Part shown: piece by piece, positions 30,830 to 38,677 of the stretch | How the letters are laid out: every line of letters begins with the position of its first letter | Numbering within the stretch: the stretch's first letter is position 1 | DNA from: a virus | Direction: 5' to 3' (one strand) | DNA: 59,460 nucleotides | IMG/VR virus record: IMGVR_UViG_3300022818_000179 | Location: 1 to 59,460 of that record | The notes under the pieces: generated by a model | Seen by the model: the letters and a program-made list of their open reading frames with translations, nothing else | Told to the model about the DNA's origin: nothing | Databases searched by the model: none | Translations under genes and position numbers: made by a program

Positions 30830-31683
30830 TGAAAGTCGGACTCATTGGCTATGGCGTAGTCGGGAAAGCACAAGAAGCATTTTTCGGAAAAGAAAATTGC
30901 ATAATTCACGATCCTGAACAAGGTTTTAAAAATCGAGATCTCATAAATAAAGAATGCGATATTGCTTTTGTTTGTGTTCCCACCCCAATGGACGTGGACG
31001 GAAGTTGTGATATTTCTATCGTCCAAGAGGCAGTTGAATGGCTGAATACTCCTCTGATAGTTATTCGCTCAACCGTAAAACCAGGTACAACTGGATTTTT
31101 GTCCTTCACATATAAAAAACATTTAATATTCGAACCAGAATATTTGGGAGAAACTCAGCTTCATCCCTATCTTAATTTAAAAGAAAGAAAATTCGTCATC
31201 TTGGGAGGGGCGAGGGGAGATACGGTAAAAGTTGTTGAAATTTTGCAGAAATTTATGCACCCAAACACTAAGTTCTTTCAAACGACTTCCTTGACGGCAG
31301 AAATGTGCAAATATATGGAAAACAGTTTCCTTGCTCTTAAAGTTATTTTCTGCAATGAATGGGCAAACTTGTGTAAATTTGCTGGTGTGGATTATAATGA
31401 GTTAAGAGAACTCTGGACGGCAGATGAGAGAATAGGTAGAAGTCATACCTTCGTTTATCCTGATAAACCAGGATTCGGGGGAAAGTGTCTACCGAAAGAC
31501 TTAAATGCCATAGTTACGTTTGCAAAATTGGCTGGAATGCCTCTTGAAATTATTGAGAAAACCATAGAAATCAACAACAAGATGCAAAATCCAACTCAAA
31601 CAGATGATGGAGGACAAATCCCTACTGACCAAGGTGATGGAATTAATACAGAGAGTCCTGTGCTCCCTGGGAATCCATCTTAA
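30829..31683 (+). CDS. UDP-glucose/GDP-mannose dehydrogenase-like enzyme, C-terminally short
   Basis: 284 residues. NAD-binding start GLIGYGVVGKA, a DPEQGFKN segment, the FEPEYLGE motif and the catalytic region PGFGGKCLPKD with its cysteine are all there. Normal UDP-glucose dehydrogenases have about 400 residues with a C-terminal UDP-binding domain; here the protein ends soon after the central domain. Its final 25 or so residues (NPTQTDDGGQIPTDQGD...) are low-complexity and overlap the next gene in another frame. It could make nucleotide-uronic acids or be an oxidoreductase with a changed partner. Confidence 0.8.
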   Translation: MKVGLIGYGVVGKAQEAFFGKENCIIHDPEQGFKNRDLINKECDIAFVCVPTPMDVDGSCDISIVQEAVEWLNTPLIVIRSTVKPGTTGFLSFTYKKHLIFEPEYLGETQLHPYLNLKERKFVILGGARGDTVKVVEILQKFMHPNTKFFQTTSLTAEMCKYMENSFLALKVIFCNEWANLCKFAGVDYNELRELWTADERIGRSHTFVYPDKPGFGGKCLPKDLNAIVTFAKLAGMPLEIIEKTIEINNKMQNPTQTDDGGQIPTDQGDGINTESPVLPGNPS

Positions 31684-31798
31684 AGTTAGAAAAAATACTC
31701 AAGGCAATTTACATTGCTGGAGCTGTGACTCTACATGGATGTACGCCAATGAGTATAAAGCCCTAATTTTAATAGGTAAAGAAAAAACATTAGAATAA
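31604..31798 (+). CDS. Small Cys/His protein overlapping the dehydrogenase end, 64 aa
   Basis: In a frame different from the dehydrogenase, it starts MMEDKSLLTKVMELIQRVLC and holds CSLGIHLKVRK, then HCWSCDSTW. The SLGIH and C-x2-C pieces resemble small zinc-binding phage proteins. The overlap of 80 bases with the dehydrogenase is long. ATG 31607 is an alternative start. Either the dehydrogenase once stopped earlier, or both are translated. Confidence 0.6.
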   Translation: MMEDKSLLTKVMELIQRVLCSLGIHLKVRKNTQGNLHCWSCDSTWMYANEYKALILIGKEKTLE

Positions 31799-31802
31799 AA
31801 AT

Positions 31803-32318
31803 ATGAAAACAGTTTTTCTTGATTTCGACGATTTCTCAGAAGATAATAATCGTCTTGACTATTTATGGATGCTCAAAAATGAGTATTCCAACTTCAAGGT
31901 AAATCTTTTTGCAATTCCAGAAAAATGTGGTGGCAAGTTCTTGGATTACATCCATAATCTAAGCTGGATTCAGCTATGTATTCATGGTTGGTTCCATAAA
32001 AATAATGAAGAAGTCGGACCAGAACATTTAGAAATATGTACAAGAGACTTGGGCTTTGCAAAAATTTATCGAGCCCCCCATTGGCAACTTTCAGAAACAA
32101 TGTATAAAAGATTAAAAGAAATGGGATTCAAAATCATGCTTCACCCAGATGACTCGCGTGAAGGAATAAAATACAATTGGAATATAAAAGATTCGCCTCC
32201 TAATTTTGACAGAATCTACGCTCACGGACACATTCAGGATGTTTGTGGTAATGGCATTGTGGAATCCTTCGGGAACCTAATGAAATTACCCAAAGATACT
32301 GAATTTTCATTCTTATGA
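31803..32318 (+). CDS. Polysaccharide deacetylase-like (NodB-fold) protein
   Basis: 171 residues. MKTVFLDFDDFSEDNN gives the Asp pair of the metal site (Asp9/Asp10), and CIHGWFHKNN supplies the H-x3-H metal ligands (His61, His65). APHWQLSETMYKRLKEMGF and a final YAHGHIQDVCGN correspond to later conserved blocks. The NodB fold removes N- or O-acetyl groups from sugar chains. This copy is short compared to typical deacetylases, like the DUF2334-type relatives. It ends with an overlap into a methyltransferase gene. Confidence 0.7.
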   Translation: MKTVFLDFDDFSEDNNRLDYLWMLKNEYSNFKVNLFAIPEKCGGKFLDYIHNLSWIQLCIHGWFHKNNEEVGPEHLEICTRDLGFAKIYRAPHWQLSETMYKRLKEMGFKIMLHPDDSREGIKYNWNIKDSPPNFDRIYAHGHIQDVCGNGIVESFGNLMKLPKDTEFSFL

Positions 32319-32986
32319 ACAGAGACGACTATGAAATCTCAATCCATGAAAAATTTATTTTAGGACTACAGGAATATTTTCAATTAAGCCGCGAGGAAGT
32401 AATCAGACGGGGAGAAGTCCCAGATTATTTAGTCTTCGACAGCAAATTTACCCCAGAAGTTTTGGAGCACAACGATCCAAAAGAAATTAACCAAATTTAC
32501 ATGGACACACCTTTCTTTGCCTTTAGAAATACAATTTATTATGCCAATCGCGAAGATAGGGCATTTGAACCATTCTGGATGCCAATCGTTGCAAAACCAG
32601 GATCTGTTTTGGATCACGGAGCGGGAGCTGGAATATTTATTGAAGTTTTGCTTAGACACGGAATAAAAGATATTACCTACGCCGACCTTCCTGGACCGAT
32701 GCAAGATTTTGTTAAATGGTTCTTCGGCGACAAGATTAAATATGAAAAAGATCCAGACAATCTTGAATGACAATATGATTATATAACTTCAAATAGCGTT
32801 CTTGAACATTTACCAGATCCAGTTCAGGCAGTAAGAATGTTTGAGAAACATTTGAATCCAGGAGGGCAATTAATCGTATCTATGGCCCGCGACATTCACG
32901 GACAACATTTGAAAAAAGCAATTGATAGATATGATGAAGTCATGGCAGTAATTGCCGAAATCAATAATAAAAAATATGAATCCTAA
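32315..32986 (+). pseudogene. SAM methyltransferase with an in-frame TGA
   Basis: The first part (32315-32767) includes SVLDHGAGAGIFIEVL (motif I). At 32768-32770 an in-frame TGA follows DNLE, and the same frame then continues without a break: QYDYITSNSVLEHLPDPVQA, a typical post motif, ending in TAA at 32984-32986. A glycine, arginine or tryptophan codon could once have stood there. The TGA could be a mutation, an error or recoding. TGA clearly serves as a stop elsewhere in the window, so a code change is unlikely. The overall protein is about 223 residues. Confidence 0.75.
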
Positions 32987-33626
32987 AATTTCCGTTGTCA
33001 TTTCTACATTTAACCGACCAGTATTGCTCCAGAGAGCAATAGATAGCGTCCTTTGTCAAACATTCGGGGACTGGGAATTGATAATTGTTGACGATCACTC
33101 TAATTCTCTCCCCAATCTTGTGATTCCTCCAGAAGAAAAAAGAATCATTCCTATAAGGTTGCCATGGAATACTGGATACCAGGTTAGGCCTAAAAATGTA
33201 GGCATCATGTGTGCACGCGGGGATTATATTGCCTATCTTGACGACGACAATGTTTATCTCCCAGATCATTTGGAAGTTTTATATAAAAAAGCAATTGAAA
33301 CAGGAGCCGATGTTATTTACGGAGATAGGGTATATAAATCTGACGATCCAAATGAAAAAAGATACATGGGACACATGAGTTACGATTATGATTTAGAAAG
33401 AATTAATAAAGGAAACTACATTGATACTTCAGATATTATGCACACAATTCAGGCAATAAATGACATTGGATTCTGGGACATTTTCTGGGAAAGGAAAGCC
33501 GACTGGCTTCTTATGATGAAATTTGGAAAAGCTGGAAAGAAAATAATACATGTTCCTAAGACTATTACGGAGTATTGGTGGCATAATGATCCCCAGGGAA
33601 ATATCGGAACACCACCAATTAAATAA
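32976..33626 (+). CDS. GT2 glycosyltransferase
   Basis: Start ATG 32976 (the frame is open from 32952). MNPKISVVISTFNRPVLLQR is the GT2 start; LIIVDDHSN follows, then the DDDN donor motif in YLDDDNVYLPDH, and later GFWDIFWERKADWLL. About 216 residues, a single domain. It forms a run of three GT2 genes with 33631 and 34320. It should be a retaining-or-inverting GT-A enzyme using a nucleotide sugar; GT2 is inverting. Confidence 0.85.
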   Translation: MNPKISVVISTFNRPVLLQRAIDSVLCQTFGDWELIIVDDHSNSLPNLVIPPEEKRIIPIRLPWNTGYQVRPKNVGIMCARGDYIAYLDDDNVYLPDHLEVLYKKAIETGADVIYGDRVYKSDDPNEKRYMGHMSYDYDLERINKGNYIDTSDIMHTIQAINDIGFWDIFWERKADWLLMMKFGKAGKKIIHVPKTITEYWWHNDPQGNIGTPPIK

Positions 33627-33630
33627 AAAT

Positions 33631-34323
33631 ATGCCCATTACATCAGACCTGACATTCGTGGCAACTATCAGAGACAGAGACAGAGACAGAGTTGAAAAGT
33701 TCCTAAATTCCATTGCATTACAGAAATATCCATGCAATGCAATAGTCGTTGATTACGGAAGTCTTCCACAAAACACCGACTGGGAAAGAGAAATTATCCC
33801 TTCAGAATTTACTGAATTCATAGAAGTTACCGAAGATATTTCCGTATTTAACAAATGTAGAGCCTTAAATATCGGGATAAAAAGAGTAAGAACCAAATAC
33901 ATGGTTTCGACCGACATCGACTGTATTTTTAGTGATAATTTCGCGGAGGAAATAATGAGAATCCTAATTGCTGGAGAAAAAGAAATGGCTTTATGCCAAA
34001 AAATAGACTTAGACGAACACGGACAGGAAATTGGTCTACATGAACCTTCAGCCGTAGGAAGTTGCATAGCTCTTCCTACCAAATGGGTAAAGAAAGTTCA
34101 TGGATATGACGAAAAATTTACCTACTGGGGAAGAGAGGATAACGACATGGTTCAAAGAGCAATGGCGGACAATTTCAGGGTTACATGGATAACAAATATT
34201 GTCAAACTATACCATCAATGGCACGAACCACCACAAATGCCAACTCTTCAAAACAATGATGATTATTATAAAATACCCAATAAACCCATTATAAGAAACC
34301 CAGGAATGTGGGGTGAGTTATGA
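33631..34323 (+). CDS. GT2-like glycosyltransferase
   Basis: ATG 33631 chosen; the longer frame (33550) overlaps the previous gene. About 230 residues. The start MPITSDLTFVATIRDRDRDR has an RD repeat from a short AGAGAC tandem in the DNA. The donor motif is STDIDCIFSDNF and GREDNDMVQRAM is the catalytic acceptor-side block. Next to two other GT2 genes, so these probably act successively in one pathway. The last four bases overlap the next gene (ATGA). Confidence 0.8.
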   Translation: MPITSDLTFVATIRDRDRDRVEKFLNSIALQKYPCNAIVVDYGSLPQNTDWEREIIPSEFTEFIEVTEDISVFNKCRALNIGIKRVRTKYMVSTDIDCIFSDNFAEEIMRILIAGEKEMALCQKIDLDEHGQEIGLHEPSAVGSCIALPTKWVKKVHGYDEKFTYWGREDNDMVQRAMADNFRVTWITNIVKLYHQWHEPPQMPTLQNNDDYYKIPNKPIIRNPGMWGEL

Positions 34324-34958
34324 AAATTGCTCTTTTTTCACTTGTCAAAAATCGTCTAGCTTTCACAAGAATTACCATTGAAAGCTTAGCCAGAAAAACT
34401 CATCTTCCTGTCGATCATTTCATCATAGATCAAGGAAGCACTGATGGAACCGTAGACTGGCTCAAGAATTTTAGAAGATCTGGCTGGAATATTTTTCCAT
34501 ATTTCCTCCCCAGGAATATAGGAATTAATAAGGGAACAAATTTTGCTCTTGATAAAATGGAAAACTACGACATTATAGTTAAAATTGACAACGATGCTTT
34601 AATTGTCACGGATGATTGGCTCAGAAAATGTTTAAGCGTTTGGAATAAAAAATTAGTCCTTTCTCCCTACGTTATGGGACTTTTAGATAACAGGGGAGGA
34701 ATCAATAGGATCAGTTATGATCCGCAGCGTAAAATTGGCTTTACACCAGCAGTTGGAGGAATTTGCATGATAGGTAGTAATAAGGCATGGACTGACGATT
34801 CTGGCGGCATGGATTACCCAAATCCTATTTATGTTCCAGACAGCGATATTAAATTTTGCCAAAGATTGGCTCTAAAAGGCTACCAGTTTGGTTATAAGGA
34901 AGATGTGTTTCTAAAACACATGGGAATTACCACCAAACAGGAAAATGCTATAATATAA
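34320..34958 (+). CDS. GT2 glycosyltransferase
   Basis: 212 residues. MKIALFSLVKNRLAFTRITI leads into DQGSTDGTVDWLKNF, then the donor metal motif KIDNDALIVTDDW and a C-terminal YVPDSDIKFCQRLALKGYQF. All the GT2 landmarks are present and the length fits a minimal GT-A. It ends the main glycan island. A small ribbon gene with its own promoter follows. Confidence 0.85.
   Translation: MKIALFSLVKNRLAFTRITIESLARKTHLPVDHFIIDQGSTDGTVDWLKNFRRSGWNIFPYFLPRNIGINKGTNFALDKMENYDIIVKIDNDALIVTDDWLRKCLSVWNKKLVLSPYVMGLLDNRGGINRISYDPQRKIGFTPAVGGICMIGSNKAWTDDSGGMDYPNPIYVPDSDIKFCQRLALKGYQFGYKEDVFLKHMGITTKQENAII
34946..34954 (+). promoter_or_regulatory. Extended -10 promoter candidate
   Basis: TGCTATAAT is an extended -10 element 6 bp before ATG 34961. 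No good -35 box is visible. If real, the transcript starts at the start codon (leaderless). Confidence 0.4.
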
Positions 34959-34960
34959 TT

Positions 34961-35113
34961 ATGAAAAAATATATTTGCAACAGGTGTAAACAAGTTTGGG
35001 CATCTAACGATTCAAACAAATTTGTGAAAGGTAAGTTGCCAGAATGTCCCGTTTGTGGAAGTCATGAAGTTCAAATAGTTTCCAAAAATAACTATTCTCG
35101 TTCTTCTAAATAA
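34961..35113 (+). CDS. Small zinc-ribbon protein, 50 aa
   Basis: A short frame encoding MKKYICNRCKQVWASNDSNK then CPVCGSHEVQIV, a rubredoxin-like zinc ribbon (two C-x2-C pairs). It has an extended -10 promoter candidate right upstream. Such small ribbons are common in phages and may be transcription or DNA-binding modules. It lies between the last island GT and a new promoter. Confidence 0.65.
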   Translation: MKKYICNRCKQVWASNDSNKFVKGKLPECPVCGSHEVQIVSKNNYSRSSK

Positions 35114-35122
35114 TCCCCTATG

Positions 35123-35152
35123 TTGACAAACCTCCTATAATCCATCTATAAT
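35123..35152 (+). promoter_or_regulatory. Consensus sigma70 promoter upstream of the capsid block
   Basis: TTGACA (35123-35128), 18-bp spacer, TATAAT (35147-35152). This is an exact match to both consensus boxes, 18 bp before ATG 35170. It likely drives the protease-capsid transcription unit. Confidence 0.8.
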
Positions 35153-35169
35153 TTTAATAGGACGTAAAT

Positions 35170-35463
35170 ATGTATTTAGTATACAATTGTGGATATTACC
35201 TAAATCTATCATTGGTGGGAAAAGTTAGTCGGAAGATGTTTAGCTTCAAAAAGAGGTTTGTAACCGAGGTAAACGAAAAAGATGGGGAAGAATTTCTGAA
35301 AATGACTCACAAAAATATTGCATGGTGTCCGACAACCGATAAAAATATCCCACCATTTATGAAGCTTGAAGACTGGTGTGCTGGAAAAGAGGGAAGATTT
35401 GATTTGAAGCCGATAAAAGTATATAATTCTGATGAATACAAATCGTTATTTTTATTGAAATGA
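35170..35463 (+). CDS. Hypothetical protein, 97 aa
   Basis: Starts MYLVYNCGYYLNLSLVGKVS and is beta-rich with a KRFVTEVNEKDGEEFLKM stretch, then an end rich in Asp/Lys. It resembles a small head-associated protein often found in front of protease genes, but no confident family. It is driven by a consensus promoter and followed by a palindrome. Confidence 0.6.
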   Translation: MYLVYNCGYYLNLSLVGKVSRKMFSFKKRFVTEVNEKDGEEFLKMTHKNIAWCPTTDKNIPPFMKLEDWCAGKEGRFDLKPIKVYNSDEYKSLFLLK

Positions 35464-35489
35464 TAATTCACTAATCAATGAGTGAATTA
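35464..35489. terminator. AT-rich hairpin before the protease gene
   Basis: TAATTCACT (35464-35472) pairs with AGTGAATTA (35481-35489), loop AATCAATG. No strong T run follows, so it may be an operator or a structure affecting translation of the gene at 35500. Similar palindromes are found at 14869 and 49737. Confidence 0.4.
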
Positions 35490-35499
35490 AAAATTCTTT

Positions 35500-37536
35500 A
35501 TGGAAATCCAAAAACCAGAGGAAACAGCAAAATATGTTAGGATTCCAGTTTCAGGTAAGCAATCAGGTGATAGGATAGTAACAATTACAATATCAACCAA
35601 AGAGGGAATTAAGGCTCTTTATGCAGCCAACAGGAAAAAAATCCTGACCTATCTCTTCGAAAAAGCTAAGGGATGGACAATGGAAAAAGCTAAATCCTGG
35701 ATTGTCGCTCATAAAAGCTTGGATTCTCAAAAAGAACTTCTTATGAAAGCTATTAATGATACCCCACAGAAATTTACAATTGCCATGCCTATTTTAAAAA
35801 CACGTATAAAAATTGTAAAAAATGATAAAGGAGAAGATGTTGAAGAAAGATTTTTGGAGGGAGTTGCCTCTGGAACAGAAGTTGATTTGGTAGGAGATGA
35901 AATGGCACCTGAAGCAATTCAAACAATGGCCGACTCTCTTAAACAACACGTTATTAATCTTAACGCAGAACATGATACTTCATGGCAAAGCGAAATGGGA
36001 GAAATTACCAAACTTGAGGTTTCAGAAAATCATGATCTTTTAATGGAAACAAAACTTAATGGAATGAGTAAGGCAAAAGATCTTTGGTACGCCCTCAATA
36101 CTTTAAATAAAAAACTAGGTTTATCTATTGGAGGTTACGTTAAAGAATATACAATGGTAAGAGATGAAAATGACGAAGAAGGTTATGCAAGATCACACAG
36201 AAAATTTGTTAATATTGAACTAGATCATATTGCGGTGACTTCTTCACCTGCATATCCAAAATCTTGGGTGTCAGCTATTAGTAAATCTCTTCCTCCTTCA
36301 ACGGAAATCGACGTCAAGTCGGAAGAAGTTGAAGAAGTAGAGGAAGAAAAAAATATGGAGGAAAAAGCCAAGTGGGACAGGTCATTTATTGATGACTTAC
36401 CAGAAACGGCTTTTGCCTACATAGAAGAGCAGGGTGGTAAGAAAGACGAGAGTGATAAAACCGTTTCACGCTCCAAAAGACACTTTCCGCATCACAACGC
36501 GAGTGCCAAATCTGGAAGCGATAATGAGACAGTTGATGAACCACATCTCCGTAATGCTCTTGCCAGGTGCGGTCAAGGAGCTCAATTTGCCGCACAAGCT
36601 CTACCTCACCTAAGAAGGCACGCAAAAGCACTAGGAATAGGTGAAGAAGCAAAATCTTTCTTCCAAAGTTTAGATAATGAAGTTCTAGTTGAACTTGCTT
36701 ATCAATTATCTGATGAAATGGAAGATGAAAAATTAGTAAATATTATAGAAAGGAGTATAAAAACTATGAAAAAAGATTCCTCACTGGAAGCTGATGAGGT
36801 CAAAAAGACCGATGTTGTAGCCCCACCCGCAGGCGGAACAACTGAAAAACCAGCAACTCCAGATACTGAGTCTAAAGAAGAATCCCCAGTCGAACCAGTT
36901 AAAACAGAAGAAGAAGCTGAAAAAGCCAAATCTTCGGAAGTGGAAACTGATAAGGCTGCAAAAGATGGTGATGACTGCATGATGCCCGATGGTAAAACAA
37001 AAGGCAAAATGAAAAACGGAAAATGCACCATGATGGGAAAATCTGAAGATAAAACGGGAGAGGAAGATTCGAAAGAGGTTGAAAAAACTTCAGAAGAAAC
37101 AAAAGCCGAAGTCAAGACCGAAGAGAAATCAGAGGAAAAGACAGAGGAAAAAGCAGAAACCAAAGTTGAAGAGAAAACTGAGGAAAAAGCTGCTGAAACA
37201 AAAACTGAAGAAAAATCGACCGAGAATCCTGCAGCTGCAGAAGTTTTGAAAACTTTGGGTGAAGTCACTCAACAGTTGAAGAAATTAGCAGAAGCTAACG
37301 AAAGTCTTCAAAAAAAGATTGAAGATATTGAAAGCAAACCAGCAGAGAGAAGAACCGCTGTCGAAGTCGACAAAGGTTTAGGGGATGAAACAACCACTGA
37401 AAAAGTGGATGCAGAAACCCTAGAAAAGGAGAGAGATGCAAAGATTGAAAAAGTCAAAAAATCTTTCGGCCCAAATTCGTTCTCCGAGATTCAAAAAATT
37501 CGTATCGAATACGACAAGAAATTGTCACAGGTTTAG
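35500..37536 (+). CDS. Prohead protease with fused scaffold-like tail
   Basis: 678 residues. Residues 100-265 form a U35/S78-type prohead protease: FLEGVASGTEVDLVGDEM, then NLNAEHDTSW (catalytic His) and KLGLSIGGYVKEY (catalytic Ser). A middle domain (VSRSKRHFPHHN then LRNALARCGQGAQFAA) is one often seen in phage proteases. From about residue 390 the protein is acidic and extended, KAEVKTEEKSEEKTEEKAE, then a coiled coil EVTQQLKKLAEANESLQKKI. The tail resembles a scaffold that would be cleaved off in head maturation (inference from fusion architecture). The capsid gene follows after 34 bp. Confidence 0.85.
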   Translation: MEIQKPEETAKYVRIPVSGKQSGDRIVTITISTKEGIKALYAANRKKILTYLFEKAKGWTMEKAKSWIVAHKSLDSQKELLMKAINDTPQKFTIAMPILKTRIKIVKNDKGEDVEERFLEGVASGTEVDLVGDEMAPEAIQTMADSLKQHVINLNAEHDTSWQSEMGEITKLEVSENHDLLMETKLNGMSKAKDLWYALNTLNKKLGLSIGGYVKEYTMVRDENDEEGYARSHRKFVNIELDHIAVTSSPAYPKSWVSAISKSLPPSTEIDVKSEEVEEVEEEKNMEEKAKWDRSFIDDLPETAFAYIEEQGGKKDESDKTVSRSKRHFPHHNASAKSGSDNETVDEPHLRNALARCGQGAQFAAQALPHLRRHAKALGIGEEAKSFFQSLDNEVLVELAYQLSDEMEDEKLVNIIERSIKTMKKDSSLEADEVKKTDVVAPPAGGTTEKPATPDTESKEESPVEPVKTEEEAEKAKSSEVETDKAAKDGDDCMMPDGKTKGKMKNGKCTMMGKSEDKTGEEDSKEVEKTSEETKAEVKTEEKSEEKTEEKAETKVEEKTEEKAAETKTEEKSTENPAAAEVLKTLGEVTQQLKKLAEANESLQKKIEDIESKPAERRTAVEVDKGLGDETTTEKVDAETLEKERDAKIEKVKKSFGPNSFSEIQKIRIEYDKKLSQV

Positions 37537-37570
37537 TTCGCTCTTTTAAATAGCTCGAAAAGCTAAAAGT

Positions 37571-38584
37571 ATGGACGCACTCATTGAAATGAGAAAATCT
37601 TTACTTGAGGCTGCTTCTCTTTTAGAGAAGTCGGCAAAGCTTGGACAGGGTGTGGATGAAGCAGCAAAAATGCTTCAAAAAGATGCTATTTACACAACAA
37701 CTTCTGGTGCATTCGCCCAGAGGGAACACTTAGACACACAAATCCGAGACATTACGGATCGAAAGACCCCGTTCTTGGATAGAGTTGCCAAAGTGAAAGC
37801 AAATGGCAAAACACACGAGTGGGACATGGTTACAGCACTTGGCAGCAATGATACTGCTGTTGAAGAGTGCGGCACACCAGTTGAAAATGACGCAACACTC
37901 ACCCGCTACTCAGCTCAAATCAAAACCTACGCCACAAGCGTAAAGGTCTGCGATTTGGCACAATGGGCAGCAAGTGACTACTTCGATCTGATGAATCTTC
38001 ATCTAGAACGAGGTATGCGAAAGATTCTCCAGGATGTAGAAAAGAAAATCTACTATGGAAACTGGAACGGTGCATCAACCAATGATTTCACAGGACTGTA
38101 CAAATTAATTGCTGACTACGCAGGTGCGGGAAACACTATCAACGCTTTGGGAAATCCAATTTCTCAAACATACGTTGACAATGCTATCCAAGCCATTGTT
38201 GACAATGGCGGAACACCCACCCATATGTTTATGGGTGCGAAAGATTTGAGAGATTTCGCAGCTTTGTGGGCAAACAAAGTTGTCTATAACGATCCAAGTG
38301 TAGGAATGACATTTGGTTATAACGTTGCTCGCTACATGTCATACGCAGGGCCAATTGAAATTGTCCTTGATCCATTTTTGACAGCGGCCAACTCACCAAA
38401 TACACCTAATACTGACGTGTTCATCGTGGACATGGGAGAGATCGCATTGGCTCAAACAGAACCAATGTATAGACTACCAACGTACCGAGGACTTGATCTT
38501 GCGGAAACGCAAACAGTCGTCTGGAACATTGTCCTTGAAGTCAAAATCCCTCAATGGCAAGCAGTTATCAAGAATTTAGGATAA
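37571..38584 (+). CDS. Major capsid protein, SU10/HK97-fold
   Basis: 337 residues. About the first 50 residues are helical (MDALIEMRKSLLEAASLLEK) and could be trimmed or act as a delta domain. The core contains TQIRDITDRKTPFLDRVAKV, KTHEWDMVTALG, and LERGMRKILQDVEKKIYYG, which is the pattern of the SU10-type (DUF5309) capsid proteins. The C-terminus reads TVVWNIVLEVKIPQW. It follows the prohead protease, as expected. A strong hairpin follows the stop. Codon choice is noticeably richer in G/C than most of the window, as expected of a highly expressed gene. Confidence 0.88.
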   Translation: MDALIEMRKSLLEAASLLEKSAKLGQGVDEAAKMLQKDAIYTTTSGAFAQREHLDTQIRDITDRKTPFLDRVAKVKANGKTHEWDMVTALGSNDTAVEECGTPVENDATLTRYSAQIKTYATSVKVCDLAQWAASDYFDLMNLHLERGMRKILQDVEKKIYYGNWNGASTNDFTGLYKLIADYAGAGNTINALGNPISQTYVDNAIQAIVDNGGTPTHMFMGAKDLRDFAALWANKVVYNDPSVGMTFGYNVARYMSYAGPIEIVLDPFLTAANSPNTPNTDVFIVDMGEIALAQTEPMYRLPTYRGLDLAETQTVVWNIVLEVKIPQWQAVIKNLG

Positions 38585-38622
38585 TCCTCATGCAAAAAAA
38601 TATAATTTAGTAAAAGTTCAGT

Positions 38623-38664
38623 GCGAAGGGGGTTAATGTTTATAAAAGCATTTTCCCCCTTCGC
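38623..38664. terminator. GC-rich hairpin after the capsid gene
   Basis: GCGAAGGGGG (38623-38632) pairs with CCCCCTTCGC (38655-38664). It is the most stable stem in the neighbourhood, with a 22-nt loop. It lacks a T run on the + strand (CTAAAAATT follows), so it may be a transcript stabiliser, a processing site or a weak terminator between capsid and connector genes. Confidence 0.6.
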
Positions 38665-38677
38665 CTAAAAATTAAAT

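Noticed and set aside
32768-32770. TGA recoded as an amino acid (alternative genetic code)
   Set aside because: Many genes in the window end in TGA, often in ATGA overlaps, so TGA is a stop here; only one in-frame case was noticed.
33668-33690. AGAGAC short tandem repeat as a phase-variation tract
   Set aside because: Six-base units keep the frame (Arg-Asp repeat) and only a few copies exist.
36702-37268. Long minus-strand open frame in the protease-scaffold gene
   Set aside because: It is the low-complexity shadow of the Glu/Lys-rich scaffold tail.
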